From Alphaproteobacteria bacterium MarineAlpha11_Bin1 (GTDB lineage: Bacteria > Pseudomonadota > Alphaproteobacteria > MPNO01 > UBA830), in assembly GCA_002937455.1 (NCBI GenBank), contig PTJZ01000003.1:62001-126000 (forward strand): a DNA stretch of 64,000 nt, given 5' to 3'. Every line of letters begins with the position of its first letter. Within the stretch, counting starts at the first letter, position 1. Shown here piece after piece: positions 26,829 to 35,203 of the stretch. The position numbers were made by a program, and so were the translations under genes. A model generated the notes under the pieces. That model saw nothing but the letters and a program-made list of their open reading frames with translations. It was not told the DNA's origin and did no database searches.

Positions 26829-27869
26829 CTATTCATCTGTATTAGCAGCCATGGCCGCTTCTTCTTTTTCTCGCTGTTCCTTCTTGAAGGCCTGCATTTG
26901 GCGTGCCACCATCCCCTGGTAACCCTCTGGACCGACCCAACGTTCATTCCATTCATTAAGACCATCGATTTCGTCGCCGTTCTTTCGCGCTTCTTTAAAG
27001 CCTTTGGCCTTCTCTACTTTTTCAGGTGTTTTTTCAGGAATAACCTTCTGTATTTGTGCTAAATGAGCATGATAGTCATTACCGACCGGGCAAACTGCCA
27101 AGCAACGTGGACAATCGCCAAATGAGCCAACGACACGAAGCAAACCCTGCCAAAAACCAAACAACTCTCTATCTTTTAGTAATATCTTTTGTTTTTCCTC
27201 GGACTGTTGAACGAAATACTCCCAGAACTGAAGGATTGTGGTAAATCCAAACTCTTGAGCTTCTGTCGCGCAAGCTCGTTTATCAATCCCAAAATGGCGT
27301 ACAGCATCTGAAGGGCAGGAATACAGGCAGCGGCTACAAGATTCTCCTATACAAACCTGTTCCGTAATTCTTTCATCTGCCTCTATGGAAGCTTCCGTAA
27401 GGATTCCGGTTAAGTAGATTCGCGGACCGTACTCCGGAGATAAAATATTGACCTCGAGACCAAATGTTCCAAGACCGGCCTCTATTCCGAGGTGGCGTGT
27501 ACTAAGCCTTCCATAGCTTGCATTCTTATATGACCAATCCGTTTCCTGAGCAGCAGTAACAAATGAGGGGTGGCCTTCGTCTTCAAGCCAACGTGTTAAA
27601 TGAAATGCCGATCTATCCATTTTTCGCAACACCAGCATATCGATATATTGAACAGGGACATTCGATTTTGCCCTGAATGCCCCAACAGGTATTCGTTTAG
27701 CAATAACGACCACGCTTTTTGCAAAGGGTGAAATTCGCTCCGGTGTCTGTGGCCATTTGGGGTCTGGCGGAAATTCATTCAACGTGCCGGCGTCAACGAT
27801 ACCGACCAGGTCCGCGCCGAGTTCCTTCGCCTTTTCCTTTACGAGATTTGAGTCGAGATCGTATTCCAT
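26829..27869 (-). CDS. QueG/reductive-dehalogenase-like double [4Fe-4S] protein B
   Basis: 346 aa paralogue of the following gene. The same core is visible: HLGIEAGLGTFGLEVNILSPEYGPRIYL, then CIGESCSRCLYSCP and DCPRCLAVCPVG. An alanine- and glutamate-rich, charged C-terminal tail (KKEQREKEEAAMAAN) is extra. ATG at 27869 is chosen; a GTG lies one codon earlier. It is the first gene of the three-gene unit ending in the PaaK-like ligase. Having two different paralogues in a row suggests a heterodimer or two successive reductions. Confidence 0.8.
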   Translation of the reverse strand: MEYDLDSNLVKEKAKELGADLVGIVDAGTLNEFPPDPKWPQTPERISPFAKSVVVIAKRIPVGAFRAKSNVPVQYIDMLVLRKMDRSAFHLTRWLEDEGHPSFVTAAQETDWSYKNASYGRLSTRHLGIEAGLGTFGLEVNILSPEYGPRIYLTGILTEASIEADERITEQVCIGESCSRCLYSCPSDAVRHFGIDKRACATEAQEFGFTTILQFWEYFVQQSEEKQKILLKDRELFGFWQGLLRVVGSFGDCPRCLAVCPVGNDYHAHLAQIQKVIPEKTPEKVEKAKGFKEARKNGDEIDGLNEWNERWVGPEGYQGMVARQMQAFKKEQREKEEAAMAANTDE

Positions 27870-28022
27870 CACTGGATAAAACTGTCACAGCCAGAAACAG
27901 ACAACAATGTTTTTTATGAATTATTAACGACTATCATTGAATAGGTTTTAAGTTGTAATTACTTTAGAATAGGTTGTTCGGAGGTTTTTTATTTCACTCG
28001 ATCGGGTAGCAGTTTTGGTGAA

Positions 28023-28346
28023 TCAAAGACGAGTTGCACGGTTTGTGTGGTGCGAATAATGCCTTATTTCTCTGCAGATCCGAATTTCGTAACTTGAAAA
28101 AATACGGTTCTTGCCATCTTCCATAGCTTCGCGATGTAGAGGGTCGCGAGTCCAATTAACCAGCGCTTTCTCGTTATCCCAGAATGAAACCGTGCTGGTG
28201 CGGCCATCGTTGGAAACGTGCGAGTAACTCTCTTTACCCTGAAAACCCGGCACGTCATCTGCGGCTGGAAGCAGGTTTTGAAGCCACTTTTGTTGCTCTT
28301 TCTCCATTCCGGGGTGAATCTGAAATTCTATAAGACAGATAATCAT
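28023..28346 (-). CDS. Antibiotic biosynthesis monooxygenase (ABM)-domain protein
   Basis: About 107 aa ferredoxin-like-fold ABM domain (MIICLIEFQIHPGMEKEQQK at the start, FWDNEKALVNWTRDPLHREAM in the middle). Members are dimeric, cofactor-free oxygenases or haem-degrading enzymes. The ATG at 28346 has AGGA about 7 bases upstream and is preferred to a TTG five codons earlier. Function here is unknown. Confidence 0.8.
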   Translation of the reverse strand: MIICLIEFQIHPGMEKEQQKWLQNLLPAADDVPGFQGKESYSHVSNDGRTSTVSFWDNEKALVNWTRDPLHREAMEDGKNRIFSSYEIRICREIRHYSHHTNRATRL

Positions 28347-28429
28347 ATTGTTTCCTATCAACTTAAACGCACCATTGTAGAGAACTAATATCGAGCGTAT
28401 TAAATCACCTTAACTTTTTTTATATACCG

Positions 28430-29560
28430 ATGACCAACGAACTAAACTCCGATGTCTCTCTAAAAGAGAGTCTCTCACCGCTCGCAAGCGTCGAGAGAGC
28501 CGCGTTTGAATTGCGAAGCGGCCGTCCGGTTTTCGTGGTCGATGACACGGACAGTGCGGCACTAGTCCTTGCAACCGAGATGCTGACCCAAGAAAGGGCT
28601 AATGCTCTGATAGAAAATTACGGGGACACTCTCCCGCATATAGTCTTGACCCATGAACGGGCAGAAACTCTGAAAATACGGCTGTATACGCCAAACGTAG
28701 TTCGCATTCCATATCCTCATTGGCTGTCCACCGATCAGGTTCGACAGCTTGCCGACCCTCAATTTGATTTATTGACCCCCATGCGGGGGCCTTTCATCGC
28801 GAAGCGTGATAAAGTCTCAGATGCCGTCGTTTCATCGGTTAAGCTTGCAAAAGTAGGGCGTATTCTTCCGTCAGTTCTTGAGGTTTCTCTGCCGGCGGTT
28901 TCTGTTGCCAAGTATCCGGAAATAATTACTGTAAGTTCTAGTAGCATTAGCAGCTATGATATTTTGGCTGCATCAAAACTCAGGCGTGTTACAGCAGCTG
29001 ATGTTCCTCTAGTTGGGGCAGAAAATAGCAAAATTATTGCATTCCGGCCGGAGGATGGGGGAATTGAGCACCTTGCTATTGTAATCGGTGATCCATCTCC
29101 CTCGGCACCCGTTCTTATCCGACTGCACTCCGAATGCTTTACAGGCGATTTGCTGGGTTCGTTGAAATGTGACTGTGGCGATCAGCTTCGTGGAGCGATA
29201 GAACAAATTGGAAAAGAAGGTTCTGGAATTCTTCTTTATCTCGCTCAGGAGGGACGGGGTATCGGCCTAATCAATAAATTACGAGCGTACGCCCTTCAGG
29301 ACCAAGGTTTCGACACGGTGGAGGCTAACCAACGTCTTGGCTTTGCCGATGATGAACGCGTATTTTTAGCGGCGGCAGAAATTCTAGGACAACTTGGATT
29401 CTCAAAAGTGAGGCTCCTTACTAATAATCCTCGTAAGGTAAAACAGCTTGAGGAATATGGCATTTGTGTCTCGGAGAGGGTCGAGCATAAATTTGAATCG
29501 AATGAACACAATGAACGATATCTCGCGGTAAAGGCTGAAAAAAGTGGTCACCTGTTTTAG
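28430..29560 (+). CDS. ribA: GTP cyclohydrolase II RibA with degenerate RibB-like N-terminal domain
   Basis: 376 aa. The C-terminal half catalyses the first step of riboflavin synthesis: zinc ligands C236, C247 and C249 in the segment RLHSECFTGDLLG-SLKCDCG, and the GTP-site loop YLAQEGRGIGL. The N-terminal half (about 20-200) follows the DHBP-synthase fold outline but has VVDDTDSAALVLA where RibB has the acidic DRENEGD active site, so it should lack 3,4-dihydroxy-2-butanone phosphate synthase activity. This form is known in Alphaproteobacteria. No FMN riboswitch is visible in the short upstream gap. Confidence 0.92.
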   Translation: MTNELNSDVSLKESLSPLASVERAAFELRSGRPVFVVDDTDSAALVLATEMLTQERANALIENYGDTLPHIVLTHERAETLKIRLYTPNVVRIPYPHWLSTDQVRQLADPQFDLLTPMRGPFIAKRDKVSDAVVSSVKLAKVGRILPSVLEVSLPAVSVAKYPEIITVSSSSISSYDILAASKLRRVTAADVPLVGAENSKIIAFRPEDGGIEHLAIVIGDPSPSAPVLIRLHSECFTGDLLGSLKCDCGDQLRGAIEQIGKEGSGILLYLAQEGRGIGLINKLRAYALQDQGFDTVEANQRLGFADDERVFLAAAEILGQLGFSKVRLLTNNPRKVKQLEEYGICVSERVEHKFESNEHNERYLAVKAEKSGHLF

Positions 29561-29570
29561 TTAACCCGTT

Positions 29571-30008
29571 TATAGAGCTATCTGTATATCCGACGGCGAT
29601 AATCATGATTCCGCTTATGCATTGGGCTATTCGGTTATAAAAATCCGTTGGCTTGCCGTGTTATTTGGAGGTGGGTGCGCGGGACTAGGCGGGGCATATC
29701 TACCGCTTGCATATACACCATTCTTTGGACCAGAAATGACGGCAGGGCGAGGCTGGATAGCGTTGGCATTGGTGGTGTTCGCATCTTGGATGCCGGGCCG
29801 TCTGGTTATCGGCGCCTTTTCGTTTTGAGCGGTGAGCATTCTGCAGCTACAGGCCCAGAGCGCGGGTGTTAATATACCGTCGCAGATGATGGCGGCCCTT
29901 CCCTATCTCGCCTGTATCGCTGTTCTACTGTTAATCTCCTATAAACGTCGAAGCGCTGGCTCTGCAATGCCTGGCTCACTCGGCATATCATTTGTAAATG
30001 ATCCCTGA
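29571..30008 (+). pseudogene. Relic of a BmpA-type (simple sugar/nucleoside) ABC transporter permease
   Basis: The conceptual translation ...HDSAYALGYSVIKIRWLAVLFGGG continues with GLGGAYLPLAYTPFF and AGRGWIALALVVFASWMPGR, the C-terminal portion of YufQ/NupQ-type permeases. At 29826-29828 an in-frame TGA stands where a glycine is expected; the frame then runs on through AVSILQLQAQSAGVNIPSQ to a stop at 30008. The N-terminal two thirds, and any partner ATPase or BmpA protein, are missing. It begins 10 bases after ribA and has no start codon. Confidence 0.85.
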
Positions 30009-30764
30009 ATTTATTCGGCATTATATACCGATAACAAAAGGTTTTTGTGTCTCAAACATTTACGGGCCTCGTATAATCCTCAGTCGGCGCTTCCGGAACA
30101 AGTCTGCCCTACTTGCAATCGGCAACGCTTATACCGCCTGTCTAAGTCGGACCCGCGTGTTGTCTGTAAAACGACTAAAAATGTATATCTTTCAGTTTCG
30201 TATGTAGTTTTGTTACATAGTTTACTTAGCAAGTAATGTGAAACAGGATCACCGCCAATTAAGCGAGCGCTTTGGAAAAAAACGTACAGCTATAGCTTTC
30301 TCCTTTTTATGAATCCTGCGATACAAATTATATAATTCGCATGCCATAAGAACGTTGTTCACTCGCCCTGCTCTGCGAATGCATGACCATTTAGTCAAAT
30401 CTGCACATAATTGTTTACAAGTTCGATGTAGTCATTGGACAAGCTCTTGGTTGGGGTACTGATCAATAGTTAGGCAGCTAGACGGGGTAGAGAGGTTTTT
30501 GATCAATGAAGGTTGGATATGGTCAAACTTCTTTTTCTCTTGAGGAGGTCAACTACTCGTATACTTAAATAAGTACATTGCCAAATTTATAGAAAATTTA
30601 GTACTTGTGTAGTATTTCTCCGAATTAAGCGGTTGGAAGATTGATCTTCGTTTAAACATAAGTTATGCCCGCGAGTATTACTTTTTTGGCGGTAAATTTA
30701 GGACAAAATCCGCCATATGCACTCCCGATACTCTGACACTTAAATCCTTAATTCAAAGGTCAAT
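30009..30764. other. 756-base region without recognisable gene
   Basis: AT-rich, both strands scanned. A 63-codon plus-strand frame (30045-30236) contains LPEQVCPTCNR, slightly like small CxxC proteins, but the rest does not fit. No tRNA fold, IS end or repeat array was seen. It follows the permease relic and is probably decayed sequence plus the promoter of the MFS gene at 30765. Confidence 0.5.
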
Positions 30765-31988
30765 ATGATCGGTTTGCCCGCAGCTTTGCGTCAACAACTG
30801 CCAATTTACGGCGCCGGCGTTTTCTCCAACAGCAATGTAACCATTTCGTCGATAATCGTTCCCTTGTGGGCGGTTTACTTAGATATTTCTCCCGGCGTAA
30901 TCGGTGTATTACTGGGAATTAGGCATTTGCCTGGCCTGTTATTCGCAATTCATGGTGGGGTTTTACTAGACCGACTCGGCGCCCGACCGGTAATGATTGT
31001 ATTTGCTGGAATAGCGGTCGTAGTTCCCCTACTTTTCCCTGTTATGCCTTGGGTCTGGGCAATGTTGTTGCTTCAAATGCTGTGGGGTTTTTCAACCACT
31101 ATGACTTGGATGGGGGCACAAACGAGTGTGTCGCAGCTTATGCGCGGGAGTACTAAACATGCCGGGCGTTTATCGGTATCCGTTCGTCTTGGCATGCTCG
31201 TTGGACCGCCATTAGCGGGATGGGGGTGGGATACCTGGGGACCATGGGGAGGATTTATCGCGATATCCGTCTGGGCACTGGGTCTCCTGTTGTCATGTTT
31301 GACCATTCCTACTTTTCAAGTAGCGGTACCCCAAACAGTGCGTCGGTTTAGATTAAATGACCTGATACCACATCGAGCTGATTACGTTGCCGCATTACGT
31401 ATGATGACGATCCCCGCGATTAGTGTATGTGTTTACTTAAGTGCAGTCCGGATCGCGAGTTATGGTGTTCAGGAGTCATTCTATATCGTTTATCTGAAAG
31501 AAATCGGCATGAGCGCTGAAAACATTGGCTTATTGGCTGGTACCGGACATTCCTTGCTTGGCGCCGTCGGTGCACTAATATTAACGTTTGCGCCGCGGAT
31601 AAAATCAATTAAGCGGCAGCTTTTTTTATTTTTAATAACACTCACCATCGCCGTGGTCTTAATTACTATTACCCCAATGCTCCGTGATTTTTGGCCGCTA
31701 TTTGCAGCGATCGCTCTCCGTGGGCTGATGCTCGGGTTCAACCAGCCATTAATGATTTCTGTTATGGCAGCGGCAACACCACCTGAAACACAAGGGCAAA
31801 CAGTGGGCCTTCGAACAACGGCTAACCGGGCTGCATCAACTATCATTCCAGTGGCAATGGGTTTGATGATTGAAGCTATAGGGATTCAACTGAGTTTTTA
31901 TCTAATGGGCGCTCTTATGATGGCGGCTTGTCTCTGGATCTGGCTACTCATGTTAAAGGGACTTAGAACCGGTCAAATCTCCGATTGA
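30765..31988 (+). CDS. MFS transporter
   Basis: 407 aa, about twelve helices. The loop motif GGVLLDRLGARPVMIV after helix 2 is a good MFS signature, and GLRTTANRAASTIIPVAMGLM lies in the C-terminal half. It stands alone, convergent with the vWA/proton-channel cluster, with 45 bases between the two stops. No substrate can be assigned. Confidence 0.9.
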   Translation: MIGLPAALRQQLPIYGAGVFSNSNVTISSIIVPLWAVYLDISPGVIGVLLGIRHLPGLLFAIHGGVLLDRLGARPVMIVFAGIAVVVPLLFPVMPWVWAMLLLQMLWGFSTTMTWMGAQTSVSQLMRGSTKHAGRLSVSVRLGMLVGPPLAGWGWDTWGPWGGFIAISVWALGLLLSCLTIPTFQVAVPQTVRRFRLNDLIPHRADYVAALRMMTIPAISVCVYLSAVRIASYGVQESFYIVYLKEIGMSAENIGLLAGTGHSLLGAVGALILTFAPRIKSIKRQLFLFLITLTIAVVLITITPMLRDFWPLFAAIALRGLMLGFNQPLMISVMAAATPPETQGQTVGLRTTANRAASTIIPVAMGLMIEAIGIQLSFYLMGALMMAACLWIWLLMLKGLRTGQISD

Positions 31989-32033
31989 ATATCACTCGAC
32001 GACTTTATCATAACTCAATAGGCATCTCGGTAC

Positions 32034-33041
32034 CTATTTCAGATCGTTCAATCCAACGAAACTGCCGGCATTACGTGCGGTAAGTACGCGCATGAGATGG
32101 GCAAATCGCTGCCGATTAGGCAAGTGTTTCTCAGATCGGAACAAAACAGGGAATCCAAAGGCGTGGATTCGGACCCGCGGCTTGCCGAGATCGTCCAAAA
32201 CATTGATCCGGGCCACCTCTTCAACGACATTGGTAATATTGCGACCTGTAAAATCATCCCCGAATACGTATAGGCTAATGAGACGATCCTGGCGATAAAA
32301 TCCACGTACCGCCGCGACAATTCCCTCAACGGGGCTACTGTTACTGAAACTGTTCCAATTCTTCAGTCGATCAATTACAGCGCGGCGACGGGAAGGAGTG
32401 TCCGGTATCCAACGACCGCTGTAGGTTTCAAACATGTAGCGGCCCATATCGTTCATTATCTGTATACCTTTGACCTTTGGATAGACTTCCAGTACTTCCC
32501 GCACTTTTCTAACTACTAGAGGCCAAGCGAATTGCTGCATGCTTCCTGAAGTATCAATGATGAAGAGGATATATTCGCTGTCGACTGGGATCCCGCCAAT
32601 GACGGCGTTATCCTTCGGGGGCCTATATTGTGGCTGGTCCAGTAGCCTCCTCATTTCCTGCGTTAGGTTCTGACGGACTATCGCAAGTTGTTCGGCCTTT
32701 TCTTGTTGTTCCGCAAGCTCCACCGCAGCCGAAACGGCGCTTATCCGAGCTCTCGACGTCTCCTGCTCGATTTTCTTTAAATCCCGGCTAAATGCGGCAA
32801 TATATTTTTCCTGCTTTGCCAGTTGAGGCAATAGCTGTTCTCGTTTTTGGACGTGCTTATCGCGGGTATCGTTCCGAATCATTATTGAGCCTGAAAGGTC
32901 TTTGGTAATTTGACTAAGGGTCGCTGGTTCGAGCGCGAATGCTAATACCAGAAGAAGAATTACCGCGCCGAAACCGCAGGAAACCACGTCCAAAAAAGAC
33001 ATCGAGAAAATTTCGCTATCCCTCCTTCGACTTCGGTTCAT
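32034..33041 (-). CDS. vWA-domain protein with ExbD/MotB-like N-terminal helix (vWA-1)
   Basis: 335 aa, last gene of the eight-gene cluster. A short basic cytoplasmic tail leads into one membrane helix beginning SFLDVVSCGFGAVILLL; D18 stands at the cytoplasmic edge of the helix, where ExbD, TolR and MotB carry their proton-conducting Asp in a similar F-[IL]-D-[VI] context. A coiled coil (about 60-135) links to a periplasmic von Willebrand A domain with a complete MIDAS motif DTSGSM (D163, S165, S167). The start overlaps the preceding vWA gene by 4 bases. Domain calls are firm; the stator-partner role is inference. Confidence 0.85.
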   Translation of the reverse strand: MNRSRRRDSEIFSMSFLDVVSCGFGAVILLLVLAFALEPATLSQITKDLSGSIMIRNDTRDKHVQKREQLLPQLAKQEKYIAAFSRDLKKIEQETSRARISAVSAAVELAEQQEKAEQLAIVRQNLTQEMRRLLDQPQYRPPKDNAVIGGIPVDSEYILFIIDTSGSMQQFAWPLVVRKVREVLEVYPKVKGIQIMNDMGRYMFETYSGRWIPDTPSRRRAVIDRLKNWNSFSNSSPVEGIVAAVRGFYRQDRLISLYVFGDDFTGRNITNVVEEVARINVLDDLGKPRVRIHAFGFPVLFRSEKHLPNRQRFAHLMRVLTARNAGSFVGLNDLK

Positions 33042-34129
33042 GGCCAGTCTCTCGCAGGTGTAATGAAGGAACCTTTTGTTTTTATAGCTAGCTCCCAGAA
33101 TGAGACCGCGGCGATTGGGTCACCCTCGATCGGAAAGAGCAAGGTGTTGACGGGGATCATAGCGGGGAGACTTTTTACAGCAGACTGAAAAAGTTCAACG
33201 CGCTCATCGCTAGATACTTGCCCCATGCCTTTCGCCATAAAATCTTGTGTCGGGAGGCCGTCAGTAATCAGGATTATACTGTCCGGAATTGGTTTAAAAC
33301 TTTTTGGAACTCTGAAAGCACGATGAAGGCTAGTGCCTCCCTCAGGCGTAATCGCTCGTATCCCGTTGAGAGTGTTTTGGAGGTCGGTTCGACTGTCCGA
33401 GCTTAGCCAGCGGCCCTCTGAACCCCCAATAATAGGCTTTGCCCGTGTGCTGAAAGAGTAAATTTGGAACTGAGTCCCGGGCTTGAGGTTCGCGAGCAGC
33501 CATTGAACAGAACTCAGCGTTCGCTGCCATTTTGGAGCACGTCGTCTCTGATCAGGTTTCATCAGCTTACGACGGACAATATTCACTATAGTTTCATCTA
33601 GCATACTTGCGGAGCTATCCACGAGAATAAGCGTCCGTTTCCCACCTAGTTTGAGACCAGTAAGATACTGCCGCTGACCATCTCCGGAAAAAGCTAATTT
33701 TCGTGTTCCGAGTTTGGAGTTTTTCGGCCTCTTAGATTTCAGGAGTTTTGTGCTAGCCCGAAGAGCTGCCTGTTCTCGCTCCAAACGAGACTGATCTCTA
33801 TTTACCTTGGCGAGTTTTGATAGGGATATTTGCCGGGCACTATCCGCCTTATTCCGTTCTTTGATTCTTTGATTTATGAGGGATTTAAGCCTTCTGACCT
33901 CAATTTGTGCGGTTTTCAACTCTTCGCGAGTTTCAACTAGCTGTTCTGAGGCTAACTGCTCGGATATGGTAGCTCGGTTTAACACGCCTCTCAGGTCTTC
34001 AAATTTTCCCTCGCGTTTTTTGATGACCTCCCCATTAAGGATAACCACCAGAAGCACTACCGCGCCAAAACCACAGAACATAATATCGAGAAAGGCCAAA
34101 CTGAATGGCGAGACGGGCCTTTTCTTCAT
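33038..34129 (-). CDS. vWA-domain protein with ExbD/MotB-like N-terminal helix (vWA-2)
   Basis: 363 aa and related in plan to the next gene. The N-terminal helix reads LAFLDIMFCGFGAVVLLVV with D15 at its start, sharing the unusual FLD-x3-CGFGAV signature with vWA-1. A long charged coiled coil (about 40-135) follows, then a vWA domain with MIDAS DSSASM (D171, S173, S175) and a later ILITDGLPTQ strand. The gap to the proton-channel gene upstream is only 9 bases. Two non-identical vWA subunits suggest a heterodimer. Confidence 0.85.
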   Translation of the reverse strand: MKKRPVSPFSLAFLDIMFCGFGAVVLLVVILNGEVIKKREGKFEDLRGVLNRATISEQLASEQLVETREELKTAQIEVRRLKSLINQRIKERNKADSARQISLSKLAKVNRDQSRLEREQAALRASTKLLKSKRPKNSKLGTRKLAFSGDGQRQYLTGLKLGGKRTLILVDSSASMLDETIVNIVRRKLMKPDQRRRAPKWQRTLSSVQWLLANLKPGTQFQIYSFSTRAKPIIGGSEGRWLSSDSRTDLQNTLNGIRAITPEGGTSLHRAFRVPKSFKPIPDSIILITDGLPTQDFMAKGMGQVSSDERVELFQSAVKSLPAMIPVNTLLFPIEGDPIAAVSFWELAIKTKGSFITPARDWP

Positions 34130-34138
34130 TCTGTTGTT

Positions 34139-34945
34139 TTATGTCTCTGAACTGCGAAGACGTCGAACGAACCAGTCATCGCAGTAGCGGCGCACATCAA
34201 GGACCAATCTTTCCTGCGATGATTGCATCGCATGAACCAAGAACATCAGGATTATGGAAATTAGCAACGCAATGAATGTCGAGTTGAAGGCAACCCCGAG
34301 GCTTTGTGTAACTCCAGTGATATCGCCTGCAACAGCACGGTGGGCCTGTCCAAGGGCGTTACCAATTCCTCGGACGGTACCGATAAATCCAACCGATGGT
34401 ATGGCCCAGGCAATGTAACGGATGATTGATAGTTCAGATTCCACCCGCTCAGCTTCTGAGTCGCAAACCGAGTGTACGACGCTTGAGGCATCCTGAACAC
34501 TTCTGGTAGCCGAAAAACGGTCGATTGCTGCTAACATTACCCGGGATAATAAGTAGTCCTGCGCTTCGGGCGGTAGACGTTTGCGAATTAGAGAGGATGC
34601 CTGCTTCGCGGTTTCGACCGACACGTACTCACCCTCTGGAAGTCCAACAAAATCAAGCTTTAACTGTTTTTGCTGGCGGTAAACGCGCACCGCTTTATAG
34701 CCGAGGATAGAAAGAGCCCAGAACATTAGTATGAAACAGACTTCCTGCTCAAAATCTCGAAGAACGACATAGAGAGATCGCTGCGGCTCGTAATCGGAAT
34801 TTTGTGCAATCTGCGTTTGTTCAATCTTATGAAATGCTTCTGCATTTGGGCGGATTATCCCTACGTAAACAGTGTGCACAACAATAAAGGCGACGAGGAG
34901 AGCAAAGATCTGAAATATAAGTTCTGACGGAAAGAATTTTTTCAT
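34139..34945 (-). CDS. MotA/TolQ/ExbB-type proton channel protein
   Basis: 268 aa. Helix 1 (about 8-30) and helix 2 (about 66-86) precede a cytoplasmic stretch, then the signature region IPSVGFIGTVRGIGNALG leads to helices 3-4 with LGVAFNSTFIALLISIILM, the channel-forming pair of the TolQ/ExbB family. These proteins form pentamers around a dimeric single-helix partner and use the proton gradient. No exbD/tolR gene is present, and the two vWA genes directly downstream provide the only single-helix Asp partners. Confidence 0.9.
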   Translation of the reverse strand: MKKFFPSELIFQIFALLVAFIVVHTVYVGIIRPNAEAFHKIEQTQIAQNSDYEPQRSLYVVLRDFEQEVCFILMFWALSILGYKAVRVYRQQKQLKLDFVGLPEGEYVSVETAKQASSLIRKRLPPEAQDYLLSRVMLAAIDRFSATRSVQDASSVVHSVCDSEAERVESELSIIRYIAWAIPSVGFIGTVRGIGNALGQAHRAVAGDITGVTQSLGVAFNSTFIALLISIILMFLVHAMQSSQERLVLDVRRYCDDWFVRRLRSSET

Positions 34946-34954
34946 TTTTCTGGC

Positions 34955-35203
34955 TCAGATATCGGAAGGGAAAGACACCGGTTTTCCGGGTGCAATAGTT
35001 TCCCGTGGACGAAAAACAGTTTGACCGGGCTTGTAAATTTTATTTGGCGGTGGGGATAACTGTGTCGAATGGTCGGAGCTGGAGGATGATGGCGATGACT
35101 GTTCTCGATTATCCTGTGCGGTTGCAACAACGCCATAGACCAACGCTGAGGCGAAAATGGTGGCGAAACAAAGGGAGTTTAATTTAGTTGGGAATCTGAA
35201 CAT
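34955..35203 (-). CDS. Small secreted protein of the vWA/proton-channel cluster
   Basis: 82 aa with a signal peptide (FPTKLNSLCFATIFASALVYGVVATAQ) and a low-complexity Ser/Pro-rich mature part (SSPSSSSSDHS). The open frame continues far upstream inside the preceding gene, but that part is an overlap artefact. ATG at 35203 is chosen because the signal peptide starts there and AGGAT lies about 10 bases upstream. It overlaps the large PEGA protein gene by 20 bases. No family recognised. Confidence 0.65.
   Translation of the reverse strand: MFRFPTKLNSLCFATIFASALVYGVVATAQDNREQSSPSSSSSDHSTQLSPPPNKIYKPGQTVFRPRETIAPGKPVSFPSDI

Noticed and set aside
28362..28429. FMN riboswitch before ribA
   Set aside because: The gap is only 68 bases and shows no RFN-element core.
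29622..29828. 68-codon frame as an independent small membrane protein
   Set aside because: The homology continues on both sides beyond its ends, so it is a fragment of a decayed permease.
30045..30236. 63-codon frame containing LPEQVCPTCNR, reminiscent of DUF2256-like small proteins
   Set aside because: The rest lacks the tryptophan-rich and second CxxC parts of that family, so it cannot be called a gene.
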